Shown piece by piece: positions 1-8,824 of a stretch of DNA of 25,647 nt. The DNA comes from Tannockella sp964372125 (GTDB taxonomy: Bacteria; Bacillota_I; Bacilli_A; Erysipelotrichales; Coprobacillaceae): contig CAYJPL010000029.1 in NCBI GenBank assembly GCA_964372125.1, forward strand, positions 1 through 25,647. The letters run 5' to 3'. How positions within the stretch are numbered: the stretch's first letter is position 1; each line of letters begins with the position of its first letter. The notes under the pieces are model-generated. The model was given only the letters and a program-made list of their open reading frames with translations, was not told the origin of the DNA and searched no databases. Position numbers and translations under genes: made by a program.

Positions 1-47
1 TATATTGTAGAATCAAATTATATATAAAGTGGTGCGGTTGAAATTTG

Positions 48-81
48 AAAAAAGAAAGGATAGCACAGATTGCTATCCTTT
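48..81 (-). terminator. Intrinsic terminator of the nif3 end of the glyQS operon
   Basis: On the minus strand a perfect 11-bp stem (AAAGGATAGCA / TGCTATCCTTT, 5-nt loop) is followed by C and then six Ts. The stem overlaps the stop codon of the NIF3 gene at 80-82. It should end the glyQS-dnaG-rpoD-trmK-nif3 transcript. I see no feature I can support in bases 1-47. Confidence 0.9.
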
Positions 82-838
82 ATTGATATGTAAAATAATC
101 AAGTTGATTTGCTTGAATTACTTCTATTTCAAAACAATTCAATAACTCACTAAGTTTTTGTTCCATTATAACTTCGATATGATGTCCAACATCAATTAGC
201 GCAATATCATTTTCAAGTGCAAACTGCCCTTGATGATATTTAGAATCACCACTTATATGAACATCTACCTGATTTGCTAAATGATAAATATCATCACAGG
301 CACTTCCACCACATAATGATATTTTACTTATTACTTTTTCAGGTTTACTTACATATTTGATATTTGTTAATTTGAAATTTGTTTTTACTAAATCAACAAA
401 TGCCTCAATTGTCATTGGTTGATTTAAATGTGCTTTCTTTCCTATACAATATTCGTCATAATTTTCAATATTATTAACTGGAAGTTCTTTTATAAGCCAT
501 TCATTCATAGAAAAATCATTTGTTCCTATATCTAAACAAGTATGTAAACTATATATTGTAATATTTTCTTGAATAGCCTTTTTTATAATTCTTCCTGATG
601 ATGATAGGAAATCTATATTCTTTATTGCATCAAAGAATAGTGGATGATGCGTTATTAATAGATTACATTTATTTGTAATTGCACTATCGATAGCCGCTTC
701 ATCGCAATTAAGAGATACCATAACACGAGTTGCATCATTTTCAAGTGATCCAATTTGTAGTCCACAATTATCAAAAGATAGTTGTTTTTCTAATGGGAAA
801 TATTCAAGCAAATGATTAATAATAGTATTAATTTTCAT
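80..838 (-). CDS. NIF3-like dinuclear-metal protein (YqfO type)
   Basis: This is a NIF3/GTP cyclohydrolase I type 2-like family protein of about 252 residues. The family forms toroidal hexamers with a two-metal site; its cellular role is unsettled. Visible ligand motifs are the adjacent histidines in LLITHHPLFF (H64, H65), the HTCLDIG stretch (H99, D103) and a C-terminal DVGHHIEV stretch that should supply the remaining His and Glu. It is the short form and lacks the inserted PII-like domain of longer Firmicute homologues such as B. subtilis YqfO. The ATG at 838 begins MKINTI; an in-frame GTG at 847 would add three residues. Either start overlaps the end of trmK, so translation is probably coupled. 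It is the last gene of the operon, and the trmK-nif3 pairing is a conserved Firmicute arrangement. Confidence 0.9.
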   Translation of the reverse strand: MKINTIINHLLEYFPLEKQLSFDNCGLQIGSLENDATRVMVSLNCDEAAIDSAITNKCNLLITHHPLFFDAIKNIDFLSSSGRIIKKAIQENITIYSLHTCLDIGTNDFSMNEWLIKELPVNNIENYDEYCIGKKAHLNQPMTIEAFVDLVKTNFKLTNIKYVSKPEKVISKISLCGGSACDDIYHLANQVDVHISGDSKYHQGQFALENDIALIDVGHHIEVIMEQKLSELLNCFEIEVIQANQLDYFTYQ

Positions 839-1514
839 ATAGTACACACTCTATTCTTCGTAACTGTTCTTCTATCTCTTTATACTTAGGGTGCTCTTTG
901 CCTATATTATCTTGTATTTTCTTAAATAATTGATGTTGTTTTTTCCATTTTTCTTTGAATAATGGCGATTGATTGGTTCTTAAGATTGGTCCAAACTGTA
1001 CATCTGAAGTACAATAAACGTTATCATTTTCTTTATTAACAACAACTAACACTTCATATATATGTGGTCCTTCTTTAACCATTTTCTCATCGATGATAGT
1101 AAACTTATTTGAAAACAAATATTCTCTTAGATGATCAATATTTGAATTTGCCTGTAAGAAAAAAACTTTAACCTGCTTTGCATAGGATTTATTTGCCTCA
1201 ATAATATCACAAATAAGGTGTCCTCCCATACCTGAAATACTTATCATATCTACTTCTTTTCCTAGTAATGGATCGATTCCATTCCCCAATAACGGGATAA
1301 CTTTAGTATCTAATTCATATTCATTAATTGCTTCTATTGCTTTTTTTAACGGGCCAGTTGCAATGTCACATGCATACGCCATTTTAATAATTTTATTTTT
1401 AACAACATAACACGGAAGGTATCCATGATCACTTCCAATATCTCCAAGGATAGATCCACGTGAATGTTTTTCAATTAAATCTGCAAGTAGTTGTAATCTT
1501 TTAGATAATTTCAT
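828..1514 (-). CDS. trmK: tRNA (adenine(22)-N1)-methyltransferase TrmK
   Basis: This is a class I SAM-dependent methyltransferase of the TrmK (YqfN) family, which makes m1A at position 22 of tRNA in the cytoplasm. The SAM-binding signature GDIGSDHGYLP is at residues 24-34, an acidic residue ends the next strand (YACDIA), and a family-typical GMGG motif lies near residues 95-98. The length of 228 residues is normal for the family. The start lies 2 nt after the rpoD stop with only a distant AAAGGA upstream, so translation probably depends on coupling to rpoD. The position directly after the primary sigma-factor gene and before nif3 supports the family call. Confidence 0.92.
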   Translation of the reverse strand: MKLSKRLQLLADLIEKHSRGSILGDIGSDHGYLPCYVVKNKIIKMAYACDIATGPLKKAIEAINEYELDTKVIPLLGNGIDPLLGKEVDMISISGMGGHLICDIIEANKSYAKQVKVFFLQANSNIDHLREYLFSNKFTIIDEKMVKEGPHIYEVLVVVNKENDNVYCTSDVQFGPILRTNQSPLFKEKWKKQHQLFKKIQDNIGKEHPKYKEIEEQLRRIECVLYEN

Positions 1515-1516
1515 AA

Positions 1517-2758
1517 TTAATGATTTAAAAAGTCCTTTAGTCTTTTTGAACGTGATGGATGTTTTAATTTACGAAGCGCTTTTGCCTCAATTTGACGAAT
1601 ACGTTCACGAGTTACACTAAACTCTTTTCCAACTTCTTCTAATGTACGCGTTCTTCCATCATCTAATCCAAAGCGTAAACGTAAAACTTTTTCCTCACGG
1701 TCTGTTAGTTCTAAAAGCACATCGTTCAATTCATCTTTTAACAACTCGTTTGCAGCATAATCGTCTGGTGACATTGCACCTTCATCCTCAATAAAATCTC
1801 CTAAATGAGAGTCATCTTCTTCACCAATTGGTGTTTCTAATGATACTGGTTCTAATGAAATTTTTTGAATTTCACGTACTTTTTCGGGTGTCATCCCTTC
1901 CATTTGTTCAGCAATTTCTTCAGCAGTTGGTTCTCTACCTAATTCTTGAATTAATTGTCTTTGTATACGTGTTAATTTATTAATTGTCTCAACCATATGT
2001 ACTGGTATACGGATTGTTCTAGCTTGGTCAGCAATTGCACGAGTGATAGCTTGTCGTATCCACCAAGTTGCATATGTAGAAAATTTAAACCCTTTTGTGT
2101 AATCAAATTTTTCCACAGCTTTGATAAGACCCATATTTCCCTCTTGAATCAAGTCTAAAAATAGCATCCCTCTACCAACGTATCTTTTTGCAATACTTAC
2201 AACTAAACGTAAGTTTGCAGCAGCAAGTTCCTTTTTCGCAAATTCATCACCATCTAGTATGGCTTTAGCAAGTTCAATTTCTTGATCATGACTTAGTAGT
2301 TCAACACGACCAATTTCTTTTAAATACATTTTTACTGGATCATTAATTTTAACATTACTTCCAAGTTGTGTATCTTCATATTCAGTGTCAGCAGTTTTTG
2401 TTTGATACATATCCATAGTATCCGTTGTCAACATATCAAAATCACCTGCAAAGTCCAACTCTGGCACTTCTTCAGTGATATCATCAGCCATATCAATTTC
2501 TAAATCAGATTTACCACCTAAATCAGCTAATAATCCGTCTTCTGCATCTAAATTATCAATATCATCTGAAATAGTGATTTTATTATCACTAATAAACTGT
2601 AATAATTCTTCAGCTAATTCATCATTCAAATCATAATTTGACATATACGTATCTACTGAATCTTGTGATAAAATACCATCATTCCCCTTAGCTTCGCTAA
2701 GTACTATCCCTTTTAAATCATCAAAGCTAACCGCTTGTTGTGCCTTCTTTTTTGTCAT
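1517..2758 (-). CDS. rpoD: RNA polymerase primary sigma factor (sigma-70/SigA)
   Basis: This is the housekeeping sigma factor of 413 residues that directs RNA polymerase to TTGACA/TATAAT promoters. An acidic N-terminal region (about 1-130, region 1.1-like) is followed by region 1.2 (NDPVKMYLKEIGR, about 139-151). Region 2 spans about 174-250 and includes the -10 recognition stretch STYATWWIRQAITRAI. Region 3 spans about 258-330. Region 4 ends in the -35-binding helix-turn-helix TLEEVGKEFSVTRERIRQIE (about 372-391). The ATG overlaps the dnaG stop as ATGA and has a good AGAGGAAATT ribosome site. The macromolecular-synthesis order dnaG-rpoD is conserved. The predicted promoters in this window fit recognition by this factor. 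Confidence 0.98.
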   Translation of the reverse strand: MTKKKAQQAVSFDDLKGIVLSEAKGNDGILSQDSVDTYMSNYDLNDELAEELLQFISDNKITISDDIDNLDAEDGLLADLGGKSDLEIDMADDITEEVPELDFAGDFDMLTTDTMDMYQTKTADTEYEDTQLGSNVKINDPVKMYLKEIGRVELLSHDQEIELAKAILDGDEFAKKELAAANLRLVVSIAKRYVGRGMLFLDLIQEGNMGLIKAVEKFDYTKGFKFSTYATWWIRQAITRAIADQARTIRIPVHMVETINKLTRIQRQLIQELGREPTAEEIAEQMEGMTPEKVREIQKISLEPVSLETPIGEEDDSHLGDFIEDEGAMSPDDYAANELLKDELNDVLLELTDREEKVLRLRFGLDDGRTRTLEEVGKEFSVTRERIRQIEAKALRKLKHPSRSKRLKDFLNH

Positions 2759-4536
2759 AATTTCCTCTTTTCCATTACTAATAGTATCTTTTGTAGTATT
2801 TTAGCTTTTAGCCCTGCATCTTGACTATTTTCTAATTCTTTTTTTAATTCGTTTATTTCCATATCAATTGCTTTATTGCGAATGTTAATAATTAAATCAT
2901 CTATCATACTATACTTCATCTCACTATTATCTACTTGAACTTTTGATATTGATGGTAATTGCATCTGTGAAATATCTATAACTTTATCTATAAGTTTTTT
3001 ATTTTTAAGCAAATCGATGAAATCAGCTATTTCTAATACCATGTTTTTTCTATAAAAATCCACAATATAACTTGCAATAGTATTATGATCATTATCATAC
3101 ATGAAACCTAAATCAATTTCGTATTTTAAGGCAACATTTTTATCTAAAAACATATAATGTAATAATTGCTGTTCCGAAAGTAGATAACGATCTACCACTA
3201 CTGATGTTTTTTTTGGAATATCTATATTCATATACTCTTTATTTACATCTATCGTTTTTTTTGTAAGCATTGAATATATAATATCTTTGCTAAAGTTTGT
3301 TTTTGATTGTAACTGATCAATATAATATTCTTTATCAATATCATCTTCTAAGTTACTAATAATATCAGCCATTTTTTTTAAATATTCTTTTTTAGATTCG
3401 TAATTATTTAAATTTGTGAATTGTAAGTGAAACTCCATCAAAAATGCTGTAGTTGTTATTGTGTTATTTGCAATTGCAACTAATTCATCTTTCCCTTTAG
3501 TTTCAAGAATTTCATCTGGATCACTTTGTTCTAATGGAATCACATGAACATTAAAACCATGTTGTAACAATGTATCAATAGCTTTTTGTGTTGCCACTTT
3601 TCCTGCACTATCACCATCTAAACATAAATGTATATTCTTTGTTAGTCGTTTTAATGCTTCAATATGCCCTTTTGTAAGTGCTGTCCCCATAATAGCAACA
3701 ACATTTTCAATTCCAATACGATAATATGCAATTACATCCATAAAACCTTCACAAATAATTACAAAACCTGCTTTTCTTACAGATTCTTTTACTCGATAAT
3801 AATTATACAAAACATCCCCTTTAGTAAAAATTGTTGATTCTGGAGAGTTTACGTATTTTGCTATGTTTTTATCATCTTGAATAATCCTTCCACTAAATCC
3901 AACCGTTCTTCCATCATGATCAAATAATGGAAACATTAATCGATTACTAAAGCGGTCATGTAAAGTTTTTCCCTCAAGAACTAGTCCACTCTCTACCATT
4001 TGAATTGGTGTATAACCTTGTTTTTCAAATAATGACACAAGAATATTTTTTGGAGGAGCATACCCTATTTTAAAAGTATTTATAACATCATCATCAATAT
4101 GACGACGTGTTAGATACTCTTTAGCCGCTACTCCTGCATGTGTCTGTAAATAATAATGATAAACTTTACTTGCTTCTATATGTTGTTGATATAGTGGTTG
4201 CTTTTTTTTATCAATTGGTTTTTCAACTTTTTGATATTGATAATCACTCATATCAATTTGTGCAAATTCTGCAGCTTTAATAACTGCTTCAATAAATGAT
4301 ATATTTAAATATTCTTGTAAAAAGGTAAATACATTGCCTCCGTTTTCACAAACAAAGCACTTATAGATTTGCTTTTCTTGTGATATAGACATCGAAGGAT
4401 GACTATCTTGATGAAATGGGCATAATGCAAAATAATTATTACCTTTCTTTACTAGAGGTAAATAACTGGCAATCACATCGAGAATATTAACATTTTGTCT
4501 TATTTCAGTAATTTTATGTTCATCGATCCTTGCCAT
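2755..4536 (-). CDS. dnaG: DNA primase DnaG
   Basis: This is the replicative primase of 593 residues that makes RNA primers at the fork and binds the replicative helicase through its C-terminal domain. The CHC2 zinc finger is intact, with C39, H42, C60 and C63. The primase core contains RFSNRLMFPLFDHDGRTVGF (196-215). The Toprim domain follows, with E263 in CEGFMD and the metal-binding D307-G-D309. Residues from about 450 to the end are helical and match the position of the helicase-interaction domain. A very strong GGGGGAGG ribosome site precedes the ATG, 12 nt after the glyQS stop. The 3' end overlaps rpoD by 4 nt (ATGA), indicating coupled translation. Confidence 0.97.
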   Translation of the reverse strand: MARIDEHKITEIRQNVNILDVIASYLPLVKKGNNYFALCPFHQDSHPSMSISQEKQIYKCFVCENGGNVFTFLQEYLNISFIEAVIKAAEFAQIDMSDYQYQKVEKPIDKKKQPLYQQHIEASKVYHYYLQTHAGVAAKEYLTRRHIDDDVINTFKIGYAPPKNILVSLFEKQGYTPIQMVESGLVLEGKTLHDRFSNRLMFPLFDHDGRTVGFSGRIIQDDKNIAKYVNSPESTIFTKGDVLYNYYRVKESVRKAGFVIICEGFMDVIAYYRIGIENVVAIMGTALTKGHIEALKRLTKNIHLCLDGDSAGKVATQKAIDTLLQHGFNVHVIPLEQSDPDEILETKGKDELVAIANNTITTTAFLMEFHLQFTNLNNYESKKEYLKKMADIISNLEDDIDKEYYIDQLQSKTNFSKDIIYSMLTKKTIDVNKEYMNIDIPKKTSVVVDRYLLSEQQLLHYMFLDKNVALKYEIDLGFMYDNDHNTIASYIVDFYRKNMVLEIADFIDLLKNKKLIDKVIDISQMQLPSISKVQVDNSEMKYSMIDDLIINIRNKAIDMEINELKKELENSQDAGLKAKILQKILLVMEKRKL

Positions 4537-4548
4537 ATGTGCCTCCCC

Positions 4549-5922
4549 CTAAAATTTGATTTTCTCTTTTACGTACTCTACTAACTCGCAAATAGGTAAT
4601 CTTGATTGTTCCATTGTATCGCGATCACGAATCGTAACACAATTATCTTCCATTGTATCAAAATCTACAGTTACACAATATGGTGTTCCAATTGCATCTT
4701 GACGGCGGTATCGTTTACCAATTTGTCCAGCCACATCATACTCGACTACAAATTCGCGTGCAAGCATTTGGTGTATTTCTAACGCTTTTTCACTTTGTTT
4801 CTTTGTAAGTGGTAAAATCGCAACTTTTACTGGCGCTACACAAGGATGTAAATTCATTACAATGCGCGTGTCATTATCTTGAATTGTTTCTTCATTATAG
4901 CTATCACATAACACAGATAAGAATAATCTATCAACTCCTACTGACGGCTCAATAACGTATGGTATGTATTTTTCATTTGTTTCAGGGTCAAGGTATTCTA
5001 AACTTTTTTTAGAATGTTCCATATGCTTTGATAAATCATAATTAGTTCGGTCTGCGATTCCCCATAATTCTCCCCAACCAAATGGATATAAAAACTCCAA
5101 ATCACTAGTTGCTTTTGAATAAAATGACAACTCATCCTTAGCATGATCCCTAAAGCGAATATTATCTTCGTTTAAACCAATATCTAGTAAAAATTTATAA
5201 CATTGATTTTTCCAATAATCATACCATTCTAAATCAGTATCTGGCTTACAGAAAAACTCTAACTCCATCTGCTCAAATTCACGTGTACGGAAAATAAAGT
5301 TACCTGGTGTGATTTCATTTCTAAATGATTTCCCTATTTGCCCAATTCCAAATGGTACTTTTTTTCTTGAAGTTCTTTGTACATTTTTAAAATTCACAAA
5401 AATACCTTGTGCAGTTTCAGGACGTAGATATACAACATCTTTTGCATCTTCTACAACTCCCATATGTGTTTCAAACATAAGTTTGAACTGTCTTACGTCT
5501 GTAAAGTCTAATTTTCCACATTTAGGACAAACAATATTGTGTTCTTTAATAAATGACATAGTTTCATCATTAGACCAACCTTCACTATGAACATTTTCGT
5601 CGTATGCTTCAATTAATTTATCTGCGCGGTGTCTTGTTTTACAAGCTTTACAGTCTATTAAAGGATCAGAAAATCCACCAACATGCCCTGAAGCTTCCCA
5701 TACTTTAGAATTCATAAAGATAGCTGAATCAAGCCCTACATTATATGGTGATTCTTGAACAAATCGTTTCCACCACAATTGTTTAATATTGTTTTTCATT
5801 TCCACACCTAAAGGACCATAATCCCAAGTGTTTGCAAGCCCATCATAAATCTCTGATCCCTGGTATACAAACCCAGACGTTTTTGCATGACTTACAATTT
5901 TTTCCATTTCATTTTTTGCCAT
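4549..5922 (-). CDS. glyQS: Glycyl-tRNA synthetase, single-chain (alpha2) type
   Basis: This is a class II aminoacyl-tRNA synthetase of 457 residues that charges tRNA-Gly. It is the one-subunit type, also found in eukaryotes, archaea and many Gram-positives, not the GlyQ/GlyS two-subunit enzyme of B. subtilis. Motif 2 is clear (FRNEITPGNFIFRTREFEQ, 200-218), and motif 3 lies in EPSVGVDRLFLSVL near the C-terminal third. A Cys pair at C91/C94 and another at C132/C135 look like a zinc site. An anticodon-binding domain fills roughly the last 100 residues. AAGGAG lies 8 nt before the ATG. It is the first gene of a five-gene operon with its own promoter. The leader is too short for a T-box riboswitch, and I see no T-box core. 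Confidence 0.97.
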   Translation of the reverse strand: MAKNEMEKIVSHAKTSGFVYQGSEIYDGLANTWDYGPLGVEMKNNIKQLWWKRFVQESPYNVGLDSAIFMNSKVWEASGHVGGFSDPLIDCKACKTRHRADKLIEAYDENVHSEGWSNDETMSFIKEHNIVCPKCGKLDFTDVRQFKLMFETHMGVVEDAKDVVYLRPETAQGIFVNFKNVQRTSRKKVPFGIGQIGKSFRNEITPGNFIFRTREFEQMELEFFCKPDTDLEWYDYWKNQCYKFLLDIGLNEDNIRFRDHAKDELSFYSKATSDLEFLYPFGWGELWGIADRTNYDLSKHMEHSKKSLEYLDPETNEKYIPYVIEPSVGVDRLFLSVLCDSYNEETIQDNDTRIVMNLHPCVAPVKVAILPLTKKQSEKALEIHQMLAREFVVEYDVAGQIGKRYRRQDAIGTPYCVTVDFDTMEDNCVTIRDRDTMEQSRLPICELVEYVKEKIKF

Positions 5923-5947
5923 TAATATATCTCCTTATCATAATGAA

Positions 5948-5967
5948 ATGACATGTTGCCATGCCAT
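5948..5967 (-). promoter_or_regulatory. Hairpin with GCAA tetraloop in the glyQS leader
   Basis: Between the promoter and the ribosome site the minus strand carries ATGGCATG-GCAA-CATGTCAT, an 8-bp stem with one G-U pair closed by a GNRA-type loop. It ends about 25 nt before the start codon, close to but not covering the AAGGAG. Its role is unknown; it could stabilise the message or bind a factor. The hairpin is seen directly, its function is not. Confidence 0.5.
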
Positions 5968-5992
5968 TTAATTTCGTATAATATTCTAATAT

Positions 5993-6021
5993 AAGATACC
6001 CTTATAGTGGTTATTTGTCAA
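5993..6021 (-). promoter_or_regulatory. Sigma-A type promoter of the glyQS operon
   Basis: A perfect -35 TTGACA (6016-6021) and a -10 TATCTT (5993-5998) are separated by exactly 17 nt on the minus strand, about 70 nt before the glyQS start. It should drive glyQS-dnaG-rpoD-trmK-nif3. The -35 and spacer sit inside a large inverted repeat (5997-6036). Confidence 0.75.
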
Positions 6022-6036
6022 CCAACTATAAGGGTA
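5997..6036. repeat. Long inverted repeat enclosing the glyQS promoter
   Basis: The arms TACCCTTATAGT and ACTATAAGGGTA are perfect 12-mers, extended inward by GGTT/AACC after a 1-nt bulge, with a 7-nt centre. The -35 hexamer lies at the centre and the spacer in one arm. The element lies just after the hydrolase stop codon, so as RNA it could also be the ygiQ-hydrolase terminator, but neither strand shows a clean T-run after it. Operator, terminator or both are possible. Confidence 0.75.
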
Positions 6037-6042
6037 CGTATT

Positions 6043-6945
6043 TTAATATGTTCTTGTATTTAACCATTTTAATAAATCTTGAAAAACTAAATAACTGTCA
6101 TCACTACAAAGAAGGTGCTTAGTACTAGTATCAATCGACCTAATAGAAATATCTTTCATTTTATTTTTAAGTCTTTGATGCATACAAGTAGCACTTTTAC
6201 CATGTTCACCATACTCATCATTTTCACTATAAACAACATAAAGTGGCAAATAATCAGGTGTGTTTTTAATACAATCAGTCGATTGTATTTGCTTTGAAAG
6301 TTCTATAATATTTTTTACTGTACAATTTGGATATACATATAAGTTTGTAGTTTCATGGAAACAATCCACAACTGCTCTTATGCTTTTATCTAATCGATGG
6401 TTATCATCTCCGTTGGAGTGTTGTAGCATATTAAATATTGAAATGCTTCGATGCATTTTTCCTTTAATTATACTACTCATATGTACATAAAAGCGAAAAC
6501 GTTTCTTTAAAAATACATTATCCGACGGCGAAATATATATTGCTCCATTGATATAATCTCCATATTTACTCACATATTTACGAATAACCATAGATCCAAA
6601 TTGGACTCCAATCATAAAGAATGGTAATTCTGGATATCTTTCACTTAAGATCAATCTTAGAGTATGTACATCTTCAACAAATGTGCTACTACAATTCTCT
6701 TGACCAAAATACCCTTTTTCATCTTTATATAGTGATTTACCATGTCCAGGAAAATCACATATACAAACAATATATCCTTCATCACTCAAAAAGTCACCAA
6801 ATCGTCGGTAATACGATGCATCTTGATGCAATCCGTGATGAATTTGTACAATACCTTTAGGTCGAATAGAAATCGATGGTAAGTATACTTCATAATTTAT
6901 ATGTGTCTTTGTGCATGATGTAAAGGTATAACTTTGAAACTGCAT
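6043..6945 (-). CDS. Alpha/beta hydrolase (Hydrolase_4/S33-like), nucleophile Ser missing
   Basis: This is a 300-residue alpha/beta-hydrolase fold protein resembling monoacylglycerol-lipase/lysophospholipase-like members. The N-terminal strand-turn IHHGLHQDASYYRRF (oxyanion region) and CDFPGHGKS (63-71) are typical. The nucleophile elbow, normally GHSMGG-like, reads G113-V-Q-F-G117, with Gln (codon CAA at 6601-6603) where the catalytic Ser should be. The acid (D243 in YSENDEYG) and His (H277 in STKHLL) appear to be kept. It may be a pseudoenzyme or a binding protein, or may use altered chemistry. The frame is otherwise intact over the full length, so it is not an obvious pseudogene. It starts 11 nt after the ygiQ stop with an AAGGAG site and is the second gene of that operon. 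The substrate is unknown. Confidence 0.8.
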   Translation of the reverse strand: MQFQSYTFTSCTKTHINYEVYLPSISIRPKGIVQIHHGLHQDASYYRRFGDFLSDEGYIVCICDFPGHGKSLYKDEKGYFGQENCSSTFVEDVHTLRLILSERYPELPFFMIGVQFGSMVIRKYVSKYGDYINGAIYISPSDNVFLKKRFRFYVHMSSIIKGKMHRSISIFNMLQHSNGDDNHRLDKSIRAVVDCFHETTNLYVYPNCTVKNIIELSKQIQSTDCIKNTPDYLPLYVVYSENDEYGEHGKSATCMHQRLKNKMKDISIRSIDTSTKHLLCSDDSYLVFQDLLKWLNTRTY

Positions 6946-6956
6946 AGTTGATCTCC

Positions 6957-8798
6957 TTATTTTTTTGGTCTGCGTTTATACTTTTGATAGGCATAGTTTT
7001 GACTGGTTTGCTTTGGACGAATTAGACAATTTTTACCATGACCAATTAAATCTTCTCTTCTTGCAAGTTTTAATGCTGACAAGACCATATCATAGTTTTT
7101 AGGATTACGATATTGAATTAAAGCACGTTGCATTGCTTTTTCTTTGGATGTTTTTGGTACATATACAGGTGTCATATCGCGAGGATCCAACTCAGTATAG
7201 TACATAGTAGTAGATAATGTACCTGGTGTTGGATAGAAATCTTGTACTTGTTCTGGTTGATGTTTAATATCTCTTAAATATTCTGCTAGTTCGATGGCCG
7301 CATGGATATCGCTACCAGGATGCGAAGACATCAAGTATGGTACTAAATATTGATTTTTATCATATTTTGCATTAATACGATAATATTTTTCAACAAATTT
7401 TTCATACAATCCACGTCTTGGTTTTCCCATTTTATCTAAAACTCTATCATTAATATGTTCAGGTGCAACTTTTAATTGTCCACTAATATGATTTTTTACT
7501 AATGACTCAAAGAAGCGTTCATCTTTGTCATACATTAAATAATCATATCTAACACCTGAACGTACAAATACTTTTTTTACATTAGGTAATCTTCTTAATT
7601 TATCAAGTAATTCTTGATAATCTCTATGTGAAACTTCTAATTGACTACATGCCTTTGGCCATAAACATTGCTTTGTTTTACATGTCCCATGCTCTATTTG
7701 TTTTTTACAACTCGGCTTTCTAAAGTTAGCTGTTGGTCCACCTACATCATGAATATATCCTTTAAATTCTGGATCCCAAACCATTTTATTAGCCTCACTT
7801 ACCAGTGATTCATGGGACCTTGCTTGCATTACACGACCTTGATGGAATGCTAGTGCACAAAAGTTACATGAACCAAAGCACCCACGATTACTTATTAATG
7901 AAAACTTTACTTCATCAATTGCAGGTACATGACCAATTTTTTTGTAACTTGGGTGATATGTACGATTATAATCTAATGAATACGCGCGATCAAACTCTCC
8001 TTGAGTAAGCGGGCGATTTGGGCGATTTTGAACCACATACCATCCCGAATATGGCTCAACAAGTGTTTTTGCAGTAATATGATCAGTGTTTTGATACTGT
8101 ATATTAAATGACTTTGCATATTCCTCTTTTGATTGACAGATTTCTTTGTACTCAGGTAACATTATGTAATCGTGTGCAACAGATAAATCTTTTGTTTTAA
8201 AGACAGTTCCATCGAGGTATGTTAAATGTTCAACGGCTAAACCGCTGTCTAATGCATCAGCAACTTCAACCACGCTGTTTTCACCCATACCATATAGTAG
8301 TAAATCGGCATTTGCATCAATGATGATTGATTTACGAACTTTATTATCCCAGTAATCATAGTGTGCTAAGCGTCGTAAGCTCGCTTCAATACCTCCAATG
8401 ATTATTGTTGCATCTTTATACGCTTGACGTGCCATTTGACTATATACAATTACTGCACGGTCTGGTCGCTTAAATCCTTCACTATTTGGCGTGTACAAAT
8501 CCTTATGTCTTCTTTTTCTTGCAACTGTATAGTGATTGACCATTGAGTCGATATTCCCAGACGAGATTAAAAAACCTAACCTTGGTTTACCAAATTGTCG
8601 AAACTCTTCAATATTATTCCAATCAGGTTGCGATAAAAAACAAACCTTATAACCATGACTTTCAAGTACTCTACAAATTATGGCAGCACCAAATGATGGA
8701 TGATCAACGTAAGCATCTCCTGATATATAAACAAAGTCTGCTTCTTGCCAGCCAAGTTCATCCATTTCTTTTTTTGTTGTTGGTAAAAAATTACTCAT
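6957..8798 (-). CDS. ygiQ: YgiQ family radical SAM protein (UPF0313)
   Basis: This is a 613-residue radical SAM protein of the YgiQ/UPF0313 family. An N-terminal domain (about 15-200, including ISGDAYVDHPSFG and IIGGIEASLRRLAHYDYW) precedes the radical SAM core. The 4Fe-4S motif is C307-x3-C311-x2-C314 in NRGCFGSCNFC. A second cysteine-rich stretch (CKKQ...GTCKTKQCLWPKAC, about 369-386) could hold another metal centre. The C-terminal part matches the family's DUF3362-type tail. The length is normal. The reaction of this family is not established. It is likely transcribed after the recO terminator, with AGTAGGG before the ATG, and is followed closely by the hydrolase gene. B. subtilis, from memory, has no such pair at this locus. 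Confidence 0.93.
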   Translation of the reverse strand: MSNFLPTTKKEMDELGWQEADFVYISGDAYVDHPSFGAAIICRVLESHGYKVCFLSQPDWNNIEEFRQFGKPRLGFLISSGNIDSMVNHYTVARKRRHKDLYTPNSEGFKRPDRAVIVYSQMARQAYKDATIIIGGIEASLRRLAHYDYWDNKVRKSIIIDANADLLLYGMGENSVVEVADALDSGLAVEHLTYLDGTVFKTKDLSVAHDYIMLPEYKEICQSKEEYAKSFNIQYQNTDHITAKTLVEPYSGWYVVQNRPNRPLTQGEFDRAYSLDYNRTYHPSYKKIGHVPAIDEVKFSLISNRGCFGSCNFCALAFHQGRVMQARSHESLVSEANKMVWDPEFKGYIHDVGGPTANFRKPSCKKQIEHGTCKTKQCLWPKACSQLEVSHRDYQELLDKLRRLPNVKKVFVRSGVRYDYLMYDKDERFFESLVKNHISGQLKVAPEHINDRVLDKMGKPRRGLYEKFVEKYYRINAKYDKNQYLVPYLMSSHPGSDIHAAIELAEYLRDIKHQPEQVQDFYPTPGTLSTTMYYTELDPRDMTPVYVPKTSKEKAMQRALIQYRNPKNYDMVLSALKLARREDLIGHGKNCLIRPKQTSQNYAYQKYKRRPKK

Positions 8799-8824
8799 AT
8801 AAAACCCTACTTTCTTATTTTTCT

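Noticed and set aside
5309..5590. Plus-strand 93-codon frame inside glyQS
   Set aside because: It is an antisense shadow of a highly conserved synthetase region, with no ribosome site or promoter.
5923..6042. Possible T-box riboswitch upstream of glyQS
   Set aside because: The space to the promoter is too short for specifier and antiterminator stems, and no T-box core sequence is present.
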